A DNA stretch of 64,000 nt from Methylomonas subterranea (GTDB taxonomy: Bacteria > Pseudomonadota > Gammaproteobacteria > Methylococcales > Methylomonadaceae). The translations under genes were made by a program, and so were the position numbers. Positions 37,765 to 47,700 of this stretch are shown here, one piece after another. The notes under the pieces are model-generated. The model did not search any database. It was not told the DNA's origin and was given only the letters and a program-made list of their open reading frames with translations. The stretch's first letter is position 1. Every line of letters starts with the position of its first letter. The stretch is taken from positions 59,554-123,553 of the forward strand of contig NZ_JANIBJ010000008.1 in NCBI RefSeq assembly GCF_024505185.1, written 5' to 3'.

Positions 37765-40647
37765 ATGAATGAGTTGCCAAGCCGGAGTTCCGGCGGCCAA
37801 TCCCTGGATGTGTTTTTTATGGCGCATCTGAATTTACTGCTGGTGATGTTAGTTTTTACCGCTTTAGTGGGATTACTGGGCTGGATCAAGCTGAGAAAAA
37901 AGCGGGCATTGCGGGATAATCCGCAAGCAAGCGCGCAGCCCCCGGCGGACAAGGCGCCGGATTGGCACGCGATGACGGTGGAAGCCGTCATTCAGGAGCT
38001 GAACGCGGACAGGGAGCACGGTCTGGACGAACAGGAGGTTCGGAACCGTCTGCTGCGCTTCGGACCCAATCATCTGCCGGAAAAAAAACCGCGTAGCGCC
38101 TTCCTACGCTTTATCGGCCAATTTCACAATCTGTTGATTTACGTGTTGCTGGCAACCGCGCTGATCACCGCGCTGCTGGAACACTGGACCGATACCTTGG
38201 TGATTCTGGGGGTGGTGATCATTAATTCCATCATCGGTTTCGTTCAGGAAGGCAAGGCCGAAGATGCGCTGCAGGCCATCAAGCAAATGTTGTCTTCGCA
38301 CGCGGTGGTGCAGCGAAACGGCAAGAAAATCGACATTTCCGCCGCCGATCTGGTGCCCGGCGACGTCGTGTTTTTGCAATCCGGCGACAAAGTGCCGGCC
38401 GACTTGCGCTTGTTCAGCGTCAAGAGCCTGCAGGTACAGGAAGCCGTATTGACCGGCGAATCGGTGCCGACCGAGAAACAAGCCGATCCTGTAGTCGCCG
38501 ACGCGATGATAGGCGACCGCTCGAATATGGCGTATTCCGGCACTCTGGTGACCTTCGGCCAGGCAAAGGGGGTGGTGGTCGGCACTGGCGTGCGCACGGA
38601 GATCGGCCACATCAGCATGATGGTGTCGCAAGTCGAAACCCTGACCACGCCGCTATTGCAACAAATGGCTGTTTTCGCCCGCTGGATAACCGGGGCCGTG
38701 ATTCTGATATCGGCCTTGGTGTTCGCTTTCGGCATCTTGGTGCGCGGCGGCGAAGCCGTCGACATGTTCATGATGGTGGTGGGTTTGGCGGTCGCCGCCA
38801 TTCCGGAAGGTTTGCCGGCCATTTTGACGGTCACGCTGGCAATCGGCGTGCAAAGTTTGGCCAGCCGCAAGGCCATCATTCGCCGCTTGCCGGCCGTGGA
38901 AACCTTGGGTGCTCTCGGCATTATTTGTTCGGATAAGACCGGCACCTTGACCTGCAACGAAATGACGGTGTGCAGCGTGATTGCAACCGACGGGCCAATC
39001 GACGTCAGCGGCACCGGTTACGAACCGGTCGGCGAATTTTTACGCGAAGGCAAGCCCATGGATGTGGAGTCCGAGTCGGTTTTGTTGAACTTGTTGCAAA
39101 CGGCCTTGTGTTGCAATGACGCCACGATAGAACATCGCGACGGCGCCTGGAAAACCCAGGGCGATCCGATGGAAGCCGCCTTGCTGGTGGCCGGGCTGAA
39201 AGCGGAACTGTCCGCCGTGGAAATTTTGAAGGAGTGGCCGCGGCGCGATTTGATTCCCTTCGAATCGGAACACAAATTCATGGCGACCTTGCATCACAAT
39301 CATCAGGGCGAGGCCATGATTCACATCAAGGGCGCGCCGGAACGCCTGTTGGCGATGTGTGCGCTGCAGCGCGGCGCCGATGGCGATAGGGCCATTGAAC
39401 CAGCCTACTGGCAACAAGCCATAGAGGCGCTGGCCAGACAGGGGCAGCGGGTATTGGGCTTTGCCTGCAAGGCCGCGCGGCCGCATCAAACCGAACTGGA
39501 TTTTCACGACCTGGATGAAGGCCTGGTGTTTTTGGGCTTGTTCGGCCTGATCGACCCGCCGCGTCCCGAGGCCGTGGCCGCCATCAAGGAATGCCAAACC
39601 GCCGGCATCCGGGTCAAAATGATTACCGGAGACCATGAAATCACCGCCTGCGCCATTGCCGGGCAATTGAATCTGCAAAATACCGCCGAAGCCATCACCG
39701 GGCACATGCTTGACAGCATGAGCGACGACGAATTGTTGCGGCGCGTGGGGCAGGTCGATGTGTTTGCGCGAGTCAGCCCGGAACACAAGTTGCGGCTGGT
39801 GACGCTATTGCAAGCGGGCGGCGCCATCGTGGCGATGACCGGCGACGGCGTCAACGACGCGCCGGCCTTGCGGCGGGCCGATGTGGGGATTGCCATGGGT
39901 TGCAAGGGTACCGAAGCCGCCAAGGAGGCCTCGGAAATGGTGATTACCGATGATAATTTCGCTACCATCGTGCACGCGGTCAAGCAGGGGCGCACGGTTT
40001 ACGACAACCTGAAAAAAGCCATCGTTTTTTTGTTGCCCGTCAACGGCGGCGAGTCCATGAGCATCATTCTGGCGATATTATTGGGATTTACCTTGCCGAT
40101 TACCCCCTTGCAAATACTTTGGGTGAACATGGTCAGTTCCGTGGCACTGGCCATGGCATTGGCATTCGACCCGGCGGCGCCGGATGTCATGCTGCGTCCG
40201 CCGCGCCCGGCCCGCGAACCCATGTTGTCGGGTTTTCTGGTCTGGCGCGTTGGTCTGGTGTCCGGCTTGTTTGCGGCGGGCGTATTCGGCATTTTCGAAT
40301 GGAGCCTCCTGCACGATTCCACGCTGGAAGAAGCCAGAACATATGCCGTCAACACCCTGGTGACGATGGAAGTGGCTTATCTGCTCAGCGTGCGTTATCT
40401 GAGGATTTCCGCGCTTAGCTTCAAACGCATGTTCAACTCGCGGGCCGTCGGTTACGCGATTGGCGTAGTCGTCGCCTTGCAGCTGATTTTTACCTATGTG
40501 CCGTTCATGGAACGCTTTTTCGACACCCGGCCGGTCGATTTAGACCACGGCCTGGAAATTGTCGGCATAGGTCTTTGCCTGTTTTTGCTGTTGGAAGTGG
40601 AAAAGTGGCTGCGCCGTAAAATGTTCGACGGGAAACGGCCGGCATGA
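37765..40647 (+). CDS. Cation-transporting P-type ATPase (P2 type)
   Basis: A 960-residue ion pump. The N-terminal domain resembles the cation-ATPase N module (about 70-130). TGES occurs in LTGESVPTEKQ, M4 has PEGLPAIL, and the phosphorylated Asp390 is in CSDKTGTLT. KGAPERLLAMC, MITGDHEITA and MTGDGVNDAPALRRADVGIA follow. PEGLP in M4 and a C-terminal cation-ATPase domain place it with Ca2+- or Na+/K+-type P2 pumps, not heavy-metal (CPx) pumps. An extra hydrophobic segment (about 20-42) precedes the usual first helix pair. GAGGAG lies just upstream of the ATG. The transported ion is not determined. Confidence 0.9.
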   Translation: MNELPSRSSGGQSLDVFFMAHLNLLLVMLVFTALVGLLGWIKLRKKRALRDNPQASAQPPADKAPDWHAMTVEAVIQELNADREHGLDEQEVRNRLLRFGPNHLPEKKPRSAFLRFIGQFHNLLIYVLLATALITALLEHWTDTLVILGVVIINSIIGFVQEGKAEDALQAIKQMLSSHAVVQRNGKKIDISAADLVPGDVVFLQSGDKVPADLRLFSVKSLQVQEAVLTGESVPTEKQADPVVADAMIGDRSNMAYSGTLVTFGQAKGVVVGTGVRTEIGHISMMVSQVETLTTPLLQQMAVFARWITGAVILISALVFAFGILVRGGEAVDMFMMVVGLAVAAIPEGLPAILTVTLAIGVQSLASRKAIIRRLPAVETLGALGIICSDKTGTLTCNEMTVCSVIATDGPIDVSGTGYEPVGEFLREGKPMDVESESVLLNLLQTALCCNDATIEHRDGAWKTQGDPMEAALLVAGLKAELSAVEILKEWPRRDLIPFESEHKFMATLHHNHQGEAMIHIKGAPERLLAMCALQRGADGDRAIEPAYWQQAIEALARQGQRVLGFACKAARPHQTELDFHDLDEGLVFLGLFGLIDPPRPEAVAAIKECQTAGIRVKMITGDHEITACAIAGQLNLQNTAEAITGHMLDSMSDDELLRRVGQVDVFARVSPEHKLRLVTLLQAGGAIVAMTGDGVNDAPALRRADVGIAMGCKGTEAAKEASEMVITDDNFATIVHAVKQGRTVYDNLKKAIVFLLPVNGGESMSIILAILLGFTLPITPLQILWVNMVSSVALAMALAFDPAAPDVMLRPPRPAREPMLSGFLVWRVGLVSGLFAAGVFGIFEWSLLHDSTLEEARTYAVNTLVTMEVAYLLSVRYLRISALSFKRMFNSRAVGYAIGVVVALQLIFTYVPFMERFFDTRPVDLDHGLEIVGIGLCLFLLLEVEKWLRRKMFDGKRPA

Positions 40648-40784
40648 ATTTTCCCAACGCGGCCCGGCAAACGGTCATGACGGCTCTGCAACGGCCCGGT
40701 TTCGCGATCAACCCAAAACAGGCGAAGTGTTGCGGACATTACGTTTCATTTCCTTAAACTGGGATTAGGCAAAACAGCCCTGCC

Positions 40785-41711
40785 ATGGACCGTATTAACT
40801 ACCAACATCTGTACTATTTCTGGATGGTCGCAAAGCACGGCAGTATCACGGCGGCCTGTGACCGGCTGCATCTGGCGCAGCCGACCATTAGCGGGCAGCT
40901 GGCGGTATTCGAGCAATCGGTGGGGGCAAAATTGTTTAGGAAGGAAGGCCGGAAACTGGTGTTGACGGAAACCGGGCGGGCGGTTTTTCACTATGCCGAC
41001 GAGATTTTCGCCCTGGGCCGGGAAATGAGTCATATGCTGAAAGGCAGAACCACCGAACGCGGCATGCGTTTGAACATAGGGGTCAGCGACGCCATGCCCA
41101 AGTTGATCGCCTACCGCTTGATGGCGCCGGTGCTCGAACTGTCGGAGCCGGCGCAGATTCAATGCGTGGAGGATAAAACCGAGCGTCTGTTGACGGAAAT
41201 CGGTTTGCACGGTATCGACATGATGCTGGCGGATGTGCCGGCGACACCGGCCAGCGGCACGCGCATATTCAATCATTTTTTAGGCGAATCGGCGGTGGCG
41301 GTTTTCGCCGCTCCCAAACTGGCCGCGCGTTATCGGGAAGATTTTCCACGTTGCCTGAATGGGGCGCCTTTTTTGTTGCCCACGCACAATGTGGCGCTAC
41401 GGCGCTCGCTGGACCAGTGGTTCGACAACCGGCAAATCACGCCGGCGATTCAGGCCGAGGTGGAAGACAGCGCTTTGCTGAAAACATTTGGCGCGGCGGG
41501 GACCGGGCTGTTTTTTTCGGCTCGCGCCGTGGCCAGCGAAATACAGCGCCAATACGGCACGCCGATGCTGGGCTTGGCCGAGGGTGTGTATGAGCGATTT
41601 TATGCCATTACGGCGCAACGGCGCTTAAAACATCCGCTGGTGACCGCCATTCTGGAACATGCCCGGCAGGGACTGTTCGATTTATTGGACAAGCCGGAAC
41701 CCGCCACTTAA
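40785..41711 (+). CDS. nhaR: LysR-family regulator, NhaR-like
   Basis: A 308-residue transcription factor. The N-terminal winged helix reads MDRINYQHLYYFWMVAKHGS, then LHLAQPTISGQLAVFE, closely matching NhaR (INYNHLYYFW in E. coli), which activates the Na+/H+ antiporter gene nhaA in response to sodium. The effector domain (about 90-300) includes VSDAMPKLIAYRLM and the NhaR-like KTFGAAGTGLFFSA. No nhaA is beside it; the neighbour is the P2-type ATPase 137 bases upstream on the same strand, a candidate target. ATG at 40785 with weak ribosome site. Confidence 0.85.
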   Translation: MDRINYQHLYYFWMVAKHGSITAACDRLHLAQPTISGQLAVFEQSVGAKLFRKEGRKLVLTETGRAVFHYADEIFALGREMSHMLKGRTTERGMRLNIGVSDAMPKLIAYRLMAPVLELSEPAQIQCVEDKTERLLTEIGLHGIDMMLADVPATPASGTRIFNHFLGESAVAVFAAPKLAARYREDFPRCLNGAPFLLPTHNVALRRSLDQWFDNRQITPAIQAEVEDSALLKTFGAAGTGLFFSARAVASEIQRQYGTPMLGLAEGVYERFYAITAQRRLKHPLVTAILEHARQGLFDLLDKPEPAT

Positions 41712-41717
41712 AAGCCA

Positions 41718-42482
41718 TTACAAATCAATGTCGATACCGACCGGGCAATGGTCTGAGCCCATGATCTCCGGCAAGATGTAACTGTCGCGCATGCGGGGCA
41801 GCAGGGCCTGATCGACCAGGACGTAATCGATGCGCCAGCCTATGTTTTTTTCGCGGGCATTGGCGCGGTAGCTCCACCAACTGTAAGCCACGCTGTCCGG
41901 ATGCTGCTGGCGGAAGCTGTCCACCAGTCCGTCCGCCACGAACCGGCTGAAACCGTCGATTTCAACCTGGGTATAACCGGCCGACTTATTATAGTTGGCC
42001 TTGGGCCGGGCTATATCGATGGCTTGGTGGGCGACATTGAAATCGCCGCAGGCTATCAGCGGTTTTTGACCGCGCAGTTGTCGCAGGTAGGCCAGAAAAG
42101 CCGCGTCCCAGGTTTGCCGGTAATCCAGGCGGGCCAAGCCGTCTCCGGAATTGGGCACATAAACGTTCAGCAGAAAAAACTTTTCGTATTCCGCCACCAG
42201 CACCCGGCCCTCCTGGTCGTGTTCGGCTATGCCGATATCGTGGCTGACCCTTAGCGGCGGCTCCCGGCTCAACAGTGCCACGCCGGAATAGCCCTTGCGT
42301 TCGGCGGAATTGCAAAACACATGGTAATGATCGAGACCTTCCAGGGCTTTATGGACTTGATCGTCCTGGGCCTTGGTCTCCTGCAACAAAACGCAGTCGG
42401 CATCGAATTGATGCAAACTGTCCCTAAAGCCTTTTTCCTGCACGGCGCGGATGCCGTTGACATTCCAGGAGATGATTTTCAT
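41718..42482 (-). CDS. xthA: Exodeoxyribonuclease III
   Basis: AP endonuclease and 3'-5' exonuclease for base-excision repair. The 254-residue protein starts MKIISWNVNGIRAVQEKGF and has LLQETKAQD, NVYVPNSG, CGDFNVAH, YSWWSYR and the catalytic ending IMGSDHCPVGIDIDL. The full set of metal and active-site residues (Asn7, Glu34 region, Asp-x-Asn, Asp-His) is present. Its 3' end faces nhaR with only six bases between stop codons. Confidence 0.95.
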   Translation of the reverse strand: MKIISWNVNGIRAVQEKGFRDSLHQFDADCVLLQETKAQDDQVHKALEGLDHYHVFCNSAERKGYSGVALLSREPPLRVSHDIGIAEHDQEGRVLVAEYEKFFLLNVYVPNSGDGLARLDYRQTWDAAFLAYLRQLRGQKPLIACGDFNVAHQAIDIARPKANYNKSAGYTQVEIDGFSRFVADGLVDSFRQQHPDSVAYSWWSYRANAREKNIGWRIDYVLVDQALLPRMRDSYILPEIMGSDHCPVGIDIDL

Positions 42483-42595
42483 CGAAAAATTCCGTTAAAG
42501 TGAAGTTGCGGCGGGTTAATGTCTGTTTGAAATTTGCTGGCAAATGTTTTTATTCCGCAAAAGCGCGGGCGCCGGGGAAAATAGGAATCGTTTGT

Positions 42596-43180
42596 TTAAC
42601 GCCCGCGTTTCCGTAAGTAAAAATATCCCAACATGAGTGCGCCTAATATGAAAACGACAGTATTGAACTCCTTGACATAATCGATCACCGTGGCGCCGTA
42701 TCGATAGTAAAGGCTAAAAAACGTTACCGAGGAAATGGTGCAGGCCAACAAATCCGCGCCGGCAAATTTGAAGGCATTCATCTTGCCCAATCCCGCCGTT
42801 AAAAATAAACCGTTGCGGACGCCGAACGGAATAAAACGGCCCAGTATCAAGGTGAAGATGCCGTAGCGTTGATAATAATCGTGAATTTTATCGATTTGCT
42901 CCTGTCGCACCATGCGGGCGAAAAATTTAATATGCAGCAGTTTCGGCCCGACAAACCTGCCCAGGCAATAGCAGATCAAATCTGAGAAATATGCGCCGAG
43001 ATAGACTGCTATAAACAGATTTGCCAACATATGCGGATTTTTAGCCGCCAATGACGCGGAAATAAACAACATGCCATCCTCGGAGACGGGTATGTTAAAG
43101 CCGGCCAATAATAGCGCGCTGAATATTATGATTGGCGCATATTCAATATGGTTTTGGATATAAAGAAACAGTTCGTCCAT
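42596..43180 (-). CDS. DedA-family (VTT domain) membrane protein
   Basis: A 194-residue inner-membrane protein of the DedA/SNARE-associated (VTT) family, several members of which are undecaprenyl-phosphate or phospholipid flippases. It has the family signatures GFNIPVSEDGMLFISASLAA, YLGAYFSDLICYCLGRFVG and LGRFIPFGVRNGLFLTAGLG, the F/YxRx3Px-Rx motif with the essential Arg. About five hydrophobic segments are visible. It clusters with two other small membrane proteins on the same strand. Which lipid it moves is unknown. Confidence 0.9.
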   Translation of the reverse strand: MDELFLYIQNHIEYAPIIIFSALLLAGFNIPVSEDGMLFISASLAAKNPHMLANLFIAVYLGAYFSDLICYCLGRFVGPKLLHIKFFARMVRQEQIDKIHDYYQRYGIFTLILGRFIPFGVRNGLFLTAGLGKMNAFKFAGADLLACTISSVTFFSLYYRYGATVIDYVKEFNTVVFILGALMLGYFYLRKRGR

Positions 43181-43223
43181 GTAAAATATGTTTTAAAAAT
43201 TTAAGTGGAGGCCGCGGTTTTGT

Positions 43224-43559
43224 CTAAAAACGTTTTGCCGTCAGATAGCCCAGCAAAGCCCCCCAAACCAACATATAAATACCGTGTAATATGATTTCGA
43301 AATTTAAGCGGTAAGCTTCGACGTAATAGTCGTAAAGATAATCCAGAATTACTATAATCGATGTCAATAGTATGGCGCTTTTGAAACTGAATGCCTTGCC
43401 GTAAAAGTGGAAGACGCCAAGCACAAAAAAACCCACGATAAAACGTGTTCCCGCATGTATGCTCCATTCCAGGTTGGGTATCGCGGTTTTAAGCATTGCC
43501 ATGTTCATGAAATAAAGCAAAACTGTCCCAATGATAAAGGTGAAGCCTATTGTTTTCAT
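43224..43559 (-). CDS. Small four-TM membrane protein, unknown
   Basis: A 111-residue, very hydrophobic protein with about four helices (5-23, 37-52, 61-78 and 88-107) and basic ends (MKTIGF and LTAKRF). No family recognised. It lies 43 bases before dedA on the same strand and after the DUF502 gene, so the three may be an operon of membrane proteins. The protein is rich in Tyr, Phe and Ile, with relatively AT-rich codons. No strong ribosome site is visible. Confidence 0.6.
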   Translation of the reverse strand: MKTIGFTFIIGTVLLYFMNMAMLKTAIPNLEWSIHAGTRFIVGFFVLGVFHFYGKAFSFKSAILLTSIIVILDYLYDYYVEAYRLNFEIILHGIYMLVWGALLGYLTAKRF

Positions 43560-43632
43560 GGTGGAGTCATTCGTTAAATATTATAAAGGCGTTGATTAAT
43601 TCCGTCGGCTGTCCGATGCGCTAAAAAACGGT

Positions 43633-44235
43633 CTAGAGTTTTTTGGGTAGCAGTTTCTCCGCGGCATCGTCAAGTTTCACGAAATCCACTCCCACGCTGA
43701 TGACAAAGCTGGAAGCCTCTTCAAAAGACATGGAAGATCTTATTATTTTGGATTCGTCCACAATCACCGTGAAGCCCGAGGTCGGATTCGGCGATGTGGG
43801 GACGTACAACACATATAAAGCTCCCAGTTGGTTGGTAACATAAGCCGGTACCCAAACTCCATCCTTGGGATATTCCACATATACCACCTCGCGGGGCTTG
43901 TCCTTGCCTTCGCCGGAAAATATGCCTATCAGTTTTTTACTTACCCTGTATACCGTGCTGAGAAAGGGCAGCTTTTCCAGATAAGATTCCAGTAAATGAA
44001 AAAGTTGCGATTTACCGTTACGAATCCGGAAACCTAAAAAACTCAAGCCCAAAATCGTTACGGTAAAAAGTAATACGGTCATCCAATAGTTTTCGTAATA
44101 ACCGTGAACACTGAGAAAGGTATCGCGCAGCAGGCGTTCAATGAATACCACGATTTGCACGACAACCAGTATTGGCAATACCGAAAATACTCCTAAAAGA
44201 AAATAGTCAATAAATGAACGCAGTTTTTGTTTCAT
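43633..44235 (-). CDS. DUF502 family membrane protein
   Basis: A 200-residue protein with two N-terminal membrane helices (about 12-34 and 52-73) and a C-terminal soluble domain. The DUF502 features are present: GVFSVLPILVVVQIV, YLEKLPFLSTVYRVSKKL, VVYVEYPKDGVWVPAYVT and the VPTSPNPTSGFTVIVDESKI block. The ATG at 44235 has GGGGGT five bases upstream, so a longer start 28 codons before is not needed. The function of DUF502 proteins is not settled. Confidence 0.9.
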   Translation of the reverse strand: MKQKLRSFIDYFLLGVFSVLPILVVVQIVVFIERLLRDTFLSVHGYYENYWMTVLLFTVTILGLSFLGFRIRNGKSQLFHLLESYLEKLPFLSTVYRVSKKLIGIFSGEGKDKPREVVYVEYPKDGVWVPAYVTNQLGALYVLYVPTSPNPTSGFTVIVDESKIIRSSMSFEEASSFVISVGVDFVKLDDAAEKLLPKKL

Positions 44236-44729
44236 ATTACCCCCTGATACCTTGTTTTTGATTATTCGGGCTGGCACTAGCTTACACTGACTGGATGAAA
44301 TGGGGTAGCCTTTGCGCAATGTAAGTCGCGACTTGGGCGTTGCCCCTAGCTGTTACAACATCGCGCAACGGACGGACCGCTTCGCCGCGCGATGCCTTGA
44401 CCTTATGTCCTGCCATATAGGATAAACTCGCAAGTAAGTGCGCCCGCGCTTGTTACTGACCGGTTTCCCCTCGTGAAAGTTCGAGCGCGATAAGTGACGG
44501 TTGGCGATAAAAATTTTATCAATGAATGCATTGTTTCGGTGCCGCAACCCTGAAACCGCTTTCGAGCAACAATGCGTGGCGCCAATCCGGGATCACGCAT
44601 GACCGCCCCGTGGCGCCTGCTTGATCGAGTCGAGCCCGTCCGGACGGCGCGGTTACGGAGCATTGCTGTCGGGACGGGCGGTGCGTGAACCCCTTATAAT
44701 GTGCCGATTTGTCAGTTTAACCTCAGATT
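44236..44729. other. Intergenic region before hrpA
   Basis: 494 bases between divergent DUF502 and hrpA. A perfect TATAAT (44695-44700) 30 bases before hrpA is the probable -10 of its promoter, though no good -35 is seen. Open frames of 64-86 codons on the minus strand show no ribosome sites or recognisable domains. The rest contains nothing I can name. Confidence 0.45.
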
Positions 44730-47700
44730 ATGTCCGTCCACCCAGAGTTAAAACGTCTTACCCAACAGCTTAACCACTGTCTCAATGCGGACCGCCACGG
44801 CCTAAAGCGGCAACTGGATAGGTTGCGTAGCGAGGCGGGGAAGGGCAAAGACACTACCGGACAGTTACAGCAACTGGCGGAAAAGATCGAGCGTTCGGTG
44901 AGCCGTTGCATGCAGCGGCGGGCCTCGGTGCCGGTGATCGAGTATCCGGATTTGCCGGTCAGCGGCAAGAAGGACGAGATTGCCGAATTAATCAGGAACA
45001 ACCAGATCACCATCGTCTGCGGCGAGACCGGCTCCGGTAAGACCACGCAGTTGCCGAAGATTTGTCTGGAGATCGGTCGCGGCATAACCGGCATGATAGG
45101 CCACACCCAGCCGAGAAGGATCGCGGCGCGCACCGTGGCCGACCGCATCGCCGAGGAATTGGGCCAGGCCATTGGTAACACGGTCGGTTACAAGGTGCGC
45201 TTCCACGACCAGACCGCGCCGAATTCGCTGGTCAAGTTGATGACCGACGGCATTTTGCTAGCCGAGACCCAGAACGACCGCTACCTGAACCAGTACGACA
45301 CGCTGATCATCGACGAGGCCCACGAGCGCAGCCTGAACATCGACTTTTTGCTGGGTTATCTGCGCTGGCTGTTGCCGAAGCGGCCGGATTTGAAGGTGGT
45401 GATTACTTCGGCGACCATCGACCCGGAACGATTCGCCAAGCATTTCGGTGGCGCGCCCATCGTCAACGTCTCCGGCCGCACTTATCCGGTGGATATTCGC
45501 TACCGACCGATCGAGTTGATCGAGGAAGACGACGAAACTTCGGCCGACTTGCAGCAAGCGATTCTCGATGCGGTGGACGAGCTGTACCGGGATTTGCGCG
45601 GCGACATTTTGATTTTCCTGAGCGGCGAGCACGAAATTCGCGAGACTACCGAATCCTTGCGCAAGTCGCATAACAACGGCCGCTACGAAGTGTTGCCGCT
45701 GTATTCCAAGCTCAGCGTCGCCGAGCAGGAGCGGGTGTTCAAGCCTTCCGGCAACAAACCGCGCATCGTGTTGGCCACCAACGTCGCCGAGACTTCGCTG
45801 ACCGTGCCCGGCATTCGTTGCGTGATCGATTCCGGCCACGCCCGCATCAGCCGCTACAGTGCCCGCAGCAAGATCCAACGCTTGCCGATTGAGCGCATCT
45901 CGCAAGCCAGCGCCAACCAGCGGGCAGGGCGCTGCGGCCGGGTTGCGGAAGGTATCTGCATCCGCTTGTATTCCAAGGAAGATTATCTGGCGCGGCCGGA
46001 ATTTACCGATCCGGAGATTTTAAGAACCAATCTGTCGTCGGTGATCTTGCAGATGGCGGCGCTGAAGCTGGGCGACATCGAGGAATTCCCGTTCGTCGAG
46101 CCGCCCGACGAAAAAATGGTGCGCGACGGCAAGACTTCGTTGTTCGAAGTCGATGCCTTGGACAAGCAGGGCCAGCTGACCGAAACCGGCCGGCAACTGG
46201 CGAAGATTCCGACCGACCCGAAACTGGCGCGGATGCTGTTGGCGGCGGCGCAATTGGGTTCGCTGCACGAAGTGTCTATCATCGTCTCGGCGCTCAGCAT
46301 TCAGGACCCGCGCGACAAGCCGGCCGACAAACTGCCGCAGGCCGAAGCCAAGCACGCCCAGTTCAAGGCCGAGGACTCGGACTTTTTGACTTTGCTGAAC
46401 CTGTGGAATGCCTTCGAGGAACAGAAGAAACATCTGACCAACAGCAAGCTGCGCAAATACTGTCAGGACAACTTTTTGTCCTACATTCGCATGCGCGAAT
46501 GGCATGACATCCACACCCAGATAATGCAGGTGGCGCGCGGCGATTTGGGTCTGAAGACCGCCGGCAACCCGGCCAATTATGAGCAAATCCACATGGCCTT
46601 GCTGCCGGGTTTGCTGTCCAACATCGGCTTCAGGCATGAGCAATACGAGTATTTGGGCGCGCGCGGCCTGAAGTTTTTCATCTTCCCCGGTTCCGGCCAG
46701 CACAAGGCGCGGCCGAAGTGGATCATGGCCGCCGAGCAGGTCGAGACCAGCAAGGTCTACGCCCGCACCGTCGCCAAGATCGAGCCGGAATGGATAGAAG
46801 CCTGCGCTCAGCATTTGGTCAAACGCAATTACTACGACCCGCACTGGGAGAAAAACGCCGGTCGCTGCGGTGTGTTCGAGCGAACCTTGTTGTACGGCTT
46901 GACCCTGACCGCCAAGCGCAAGGTGCCTTACGAGAACGTTGATGCCAAGGCGGCGCGGGAGATGTTCATCCGCCATGCGCTGGTGAATCAGGACTACCAT
47001 TCCAATGCGCCGTTCTTCAAGGCCAACGAAAAACTGCTGGAGGAGGTGGGATACATCCAGCACAAGGGCCGCCGGGTCGATTTGATCGAGGACGAGGAAT
47101 GGCTGTACCAGTTTTACGACAAGAGATTGCCGGCCGAGATCGTCAGCGGCATCACGTTGGACCAGTGGCGCAAAAAGGCCGAGCGCGACAATCCGAAGAT
47201 TTTGTTCTTGACCAAGGAAGACCTGACCCGCAACGACGACAACCAGATCAACGATTGGGATTTTCCGGACAGCAAAAAACTCGGCGATTTGAGCATAGCA
47301 CTGCACTACCGCTTCGAGCCCGGTCACGACGAGGACGGCGTCACCGCGATCGTGCCGGTGCACCAGCTCAACCAGATTCGGCAAACCCCGTTCGATTGGC
47401 TGGTGCCGGGCATGCTGGAGGAAAAGGTGGTGGCGCTGATCAAGGGTCTGCCCAAGCATCTGCGCAAACATTTCGTACCGGTGCCGAACACCGCCAAGGC
47501 CTGCCTGGAAATCGAGCCCGACTTTAAAGGCTCGCTTTACGAATGGCTGAGCAATCGCCTGCGCAAATTGACCGGCGAGGCGATTCCTCTCAACGAATGG
47601 CAGCCGGACGCCTTGCCCGAGCATTTGAAAATGAATTTTAGGGTGGTCGACGATGCCGGCCGAGCCATCGGTTACGGCCGCAATTTGGCCAAATTGCAGG

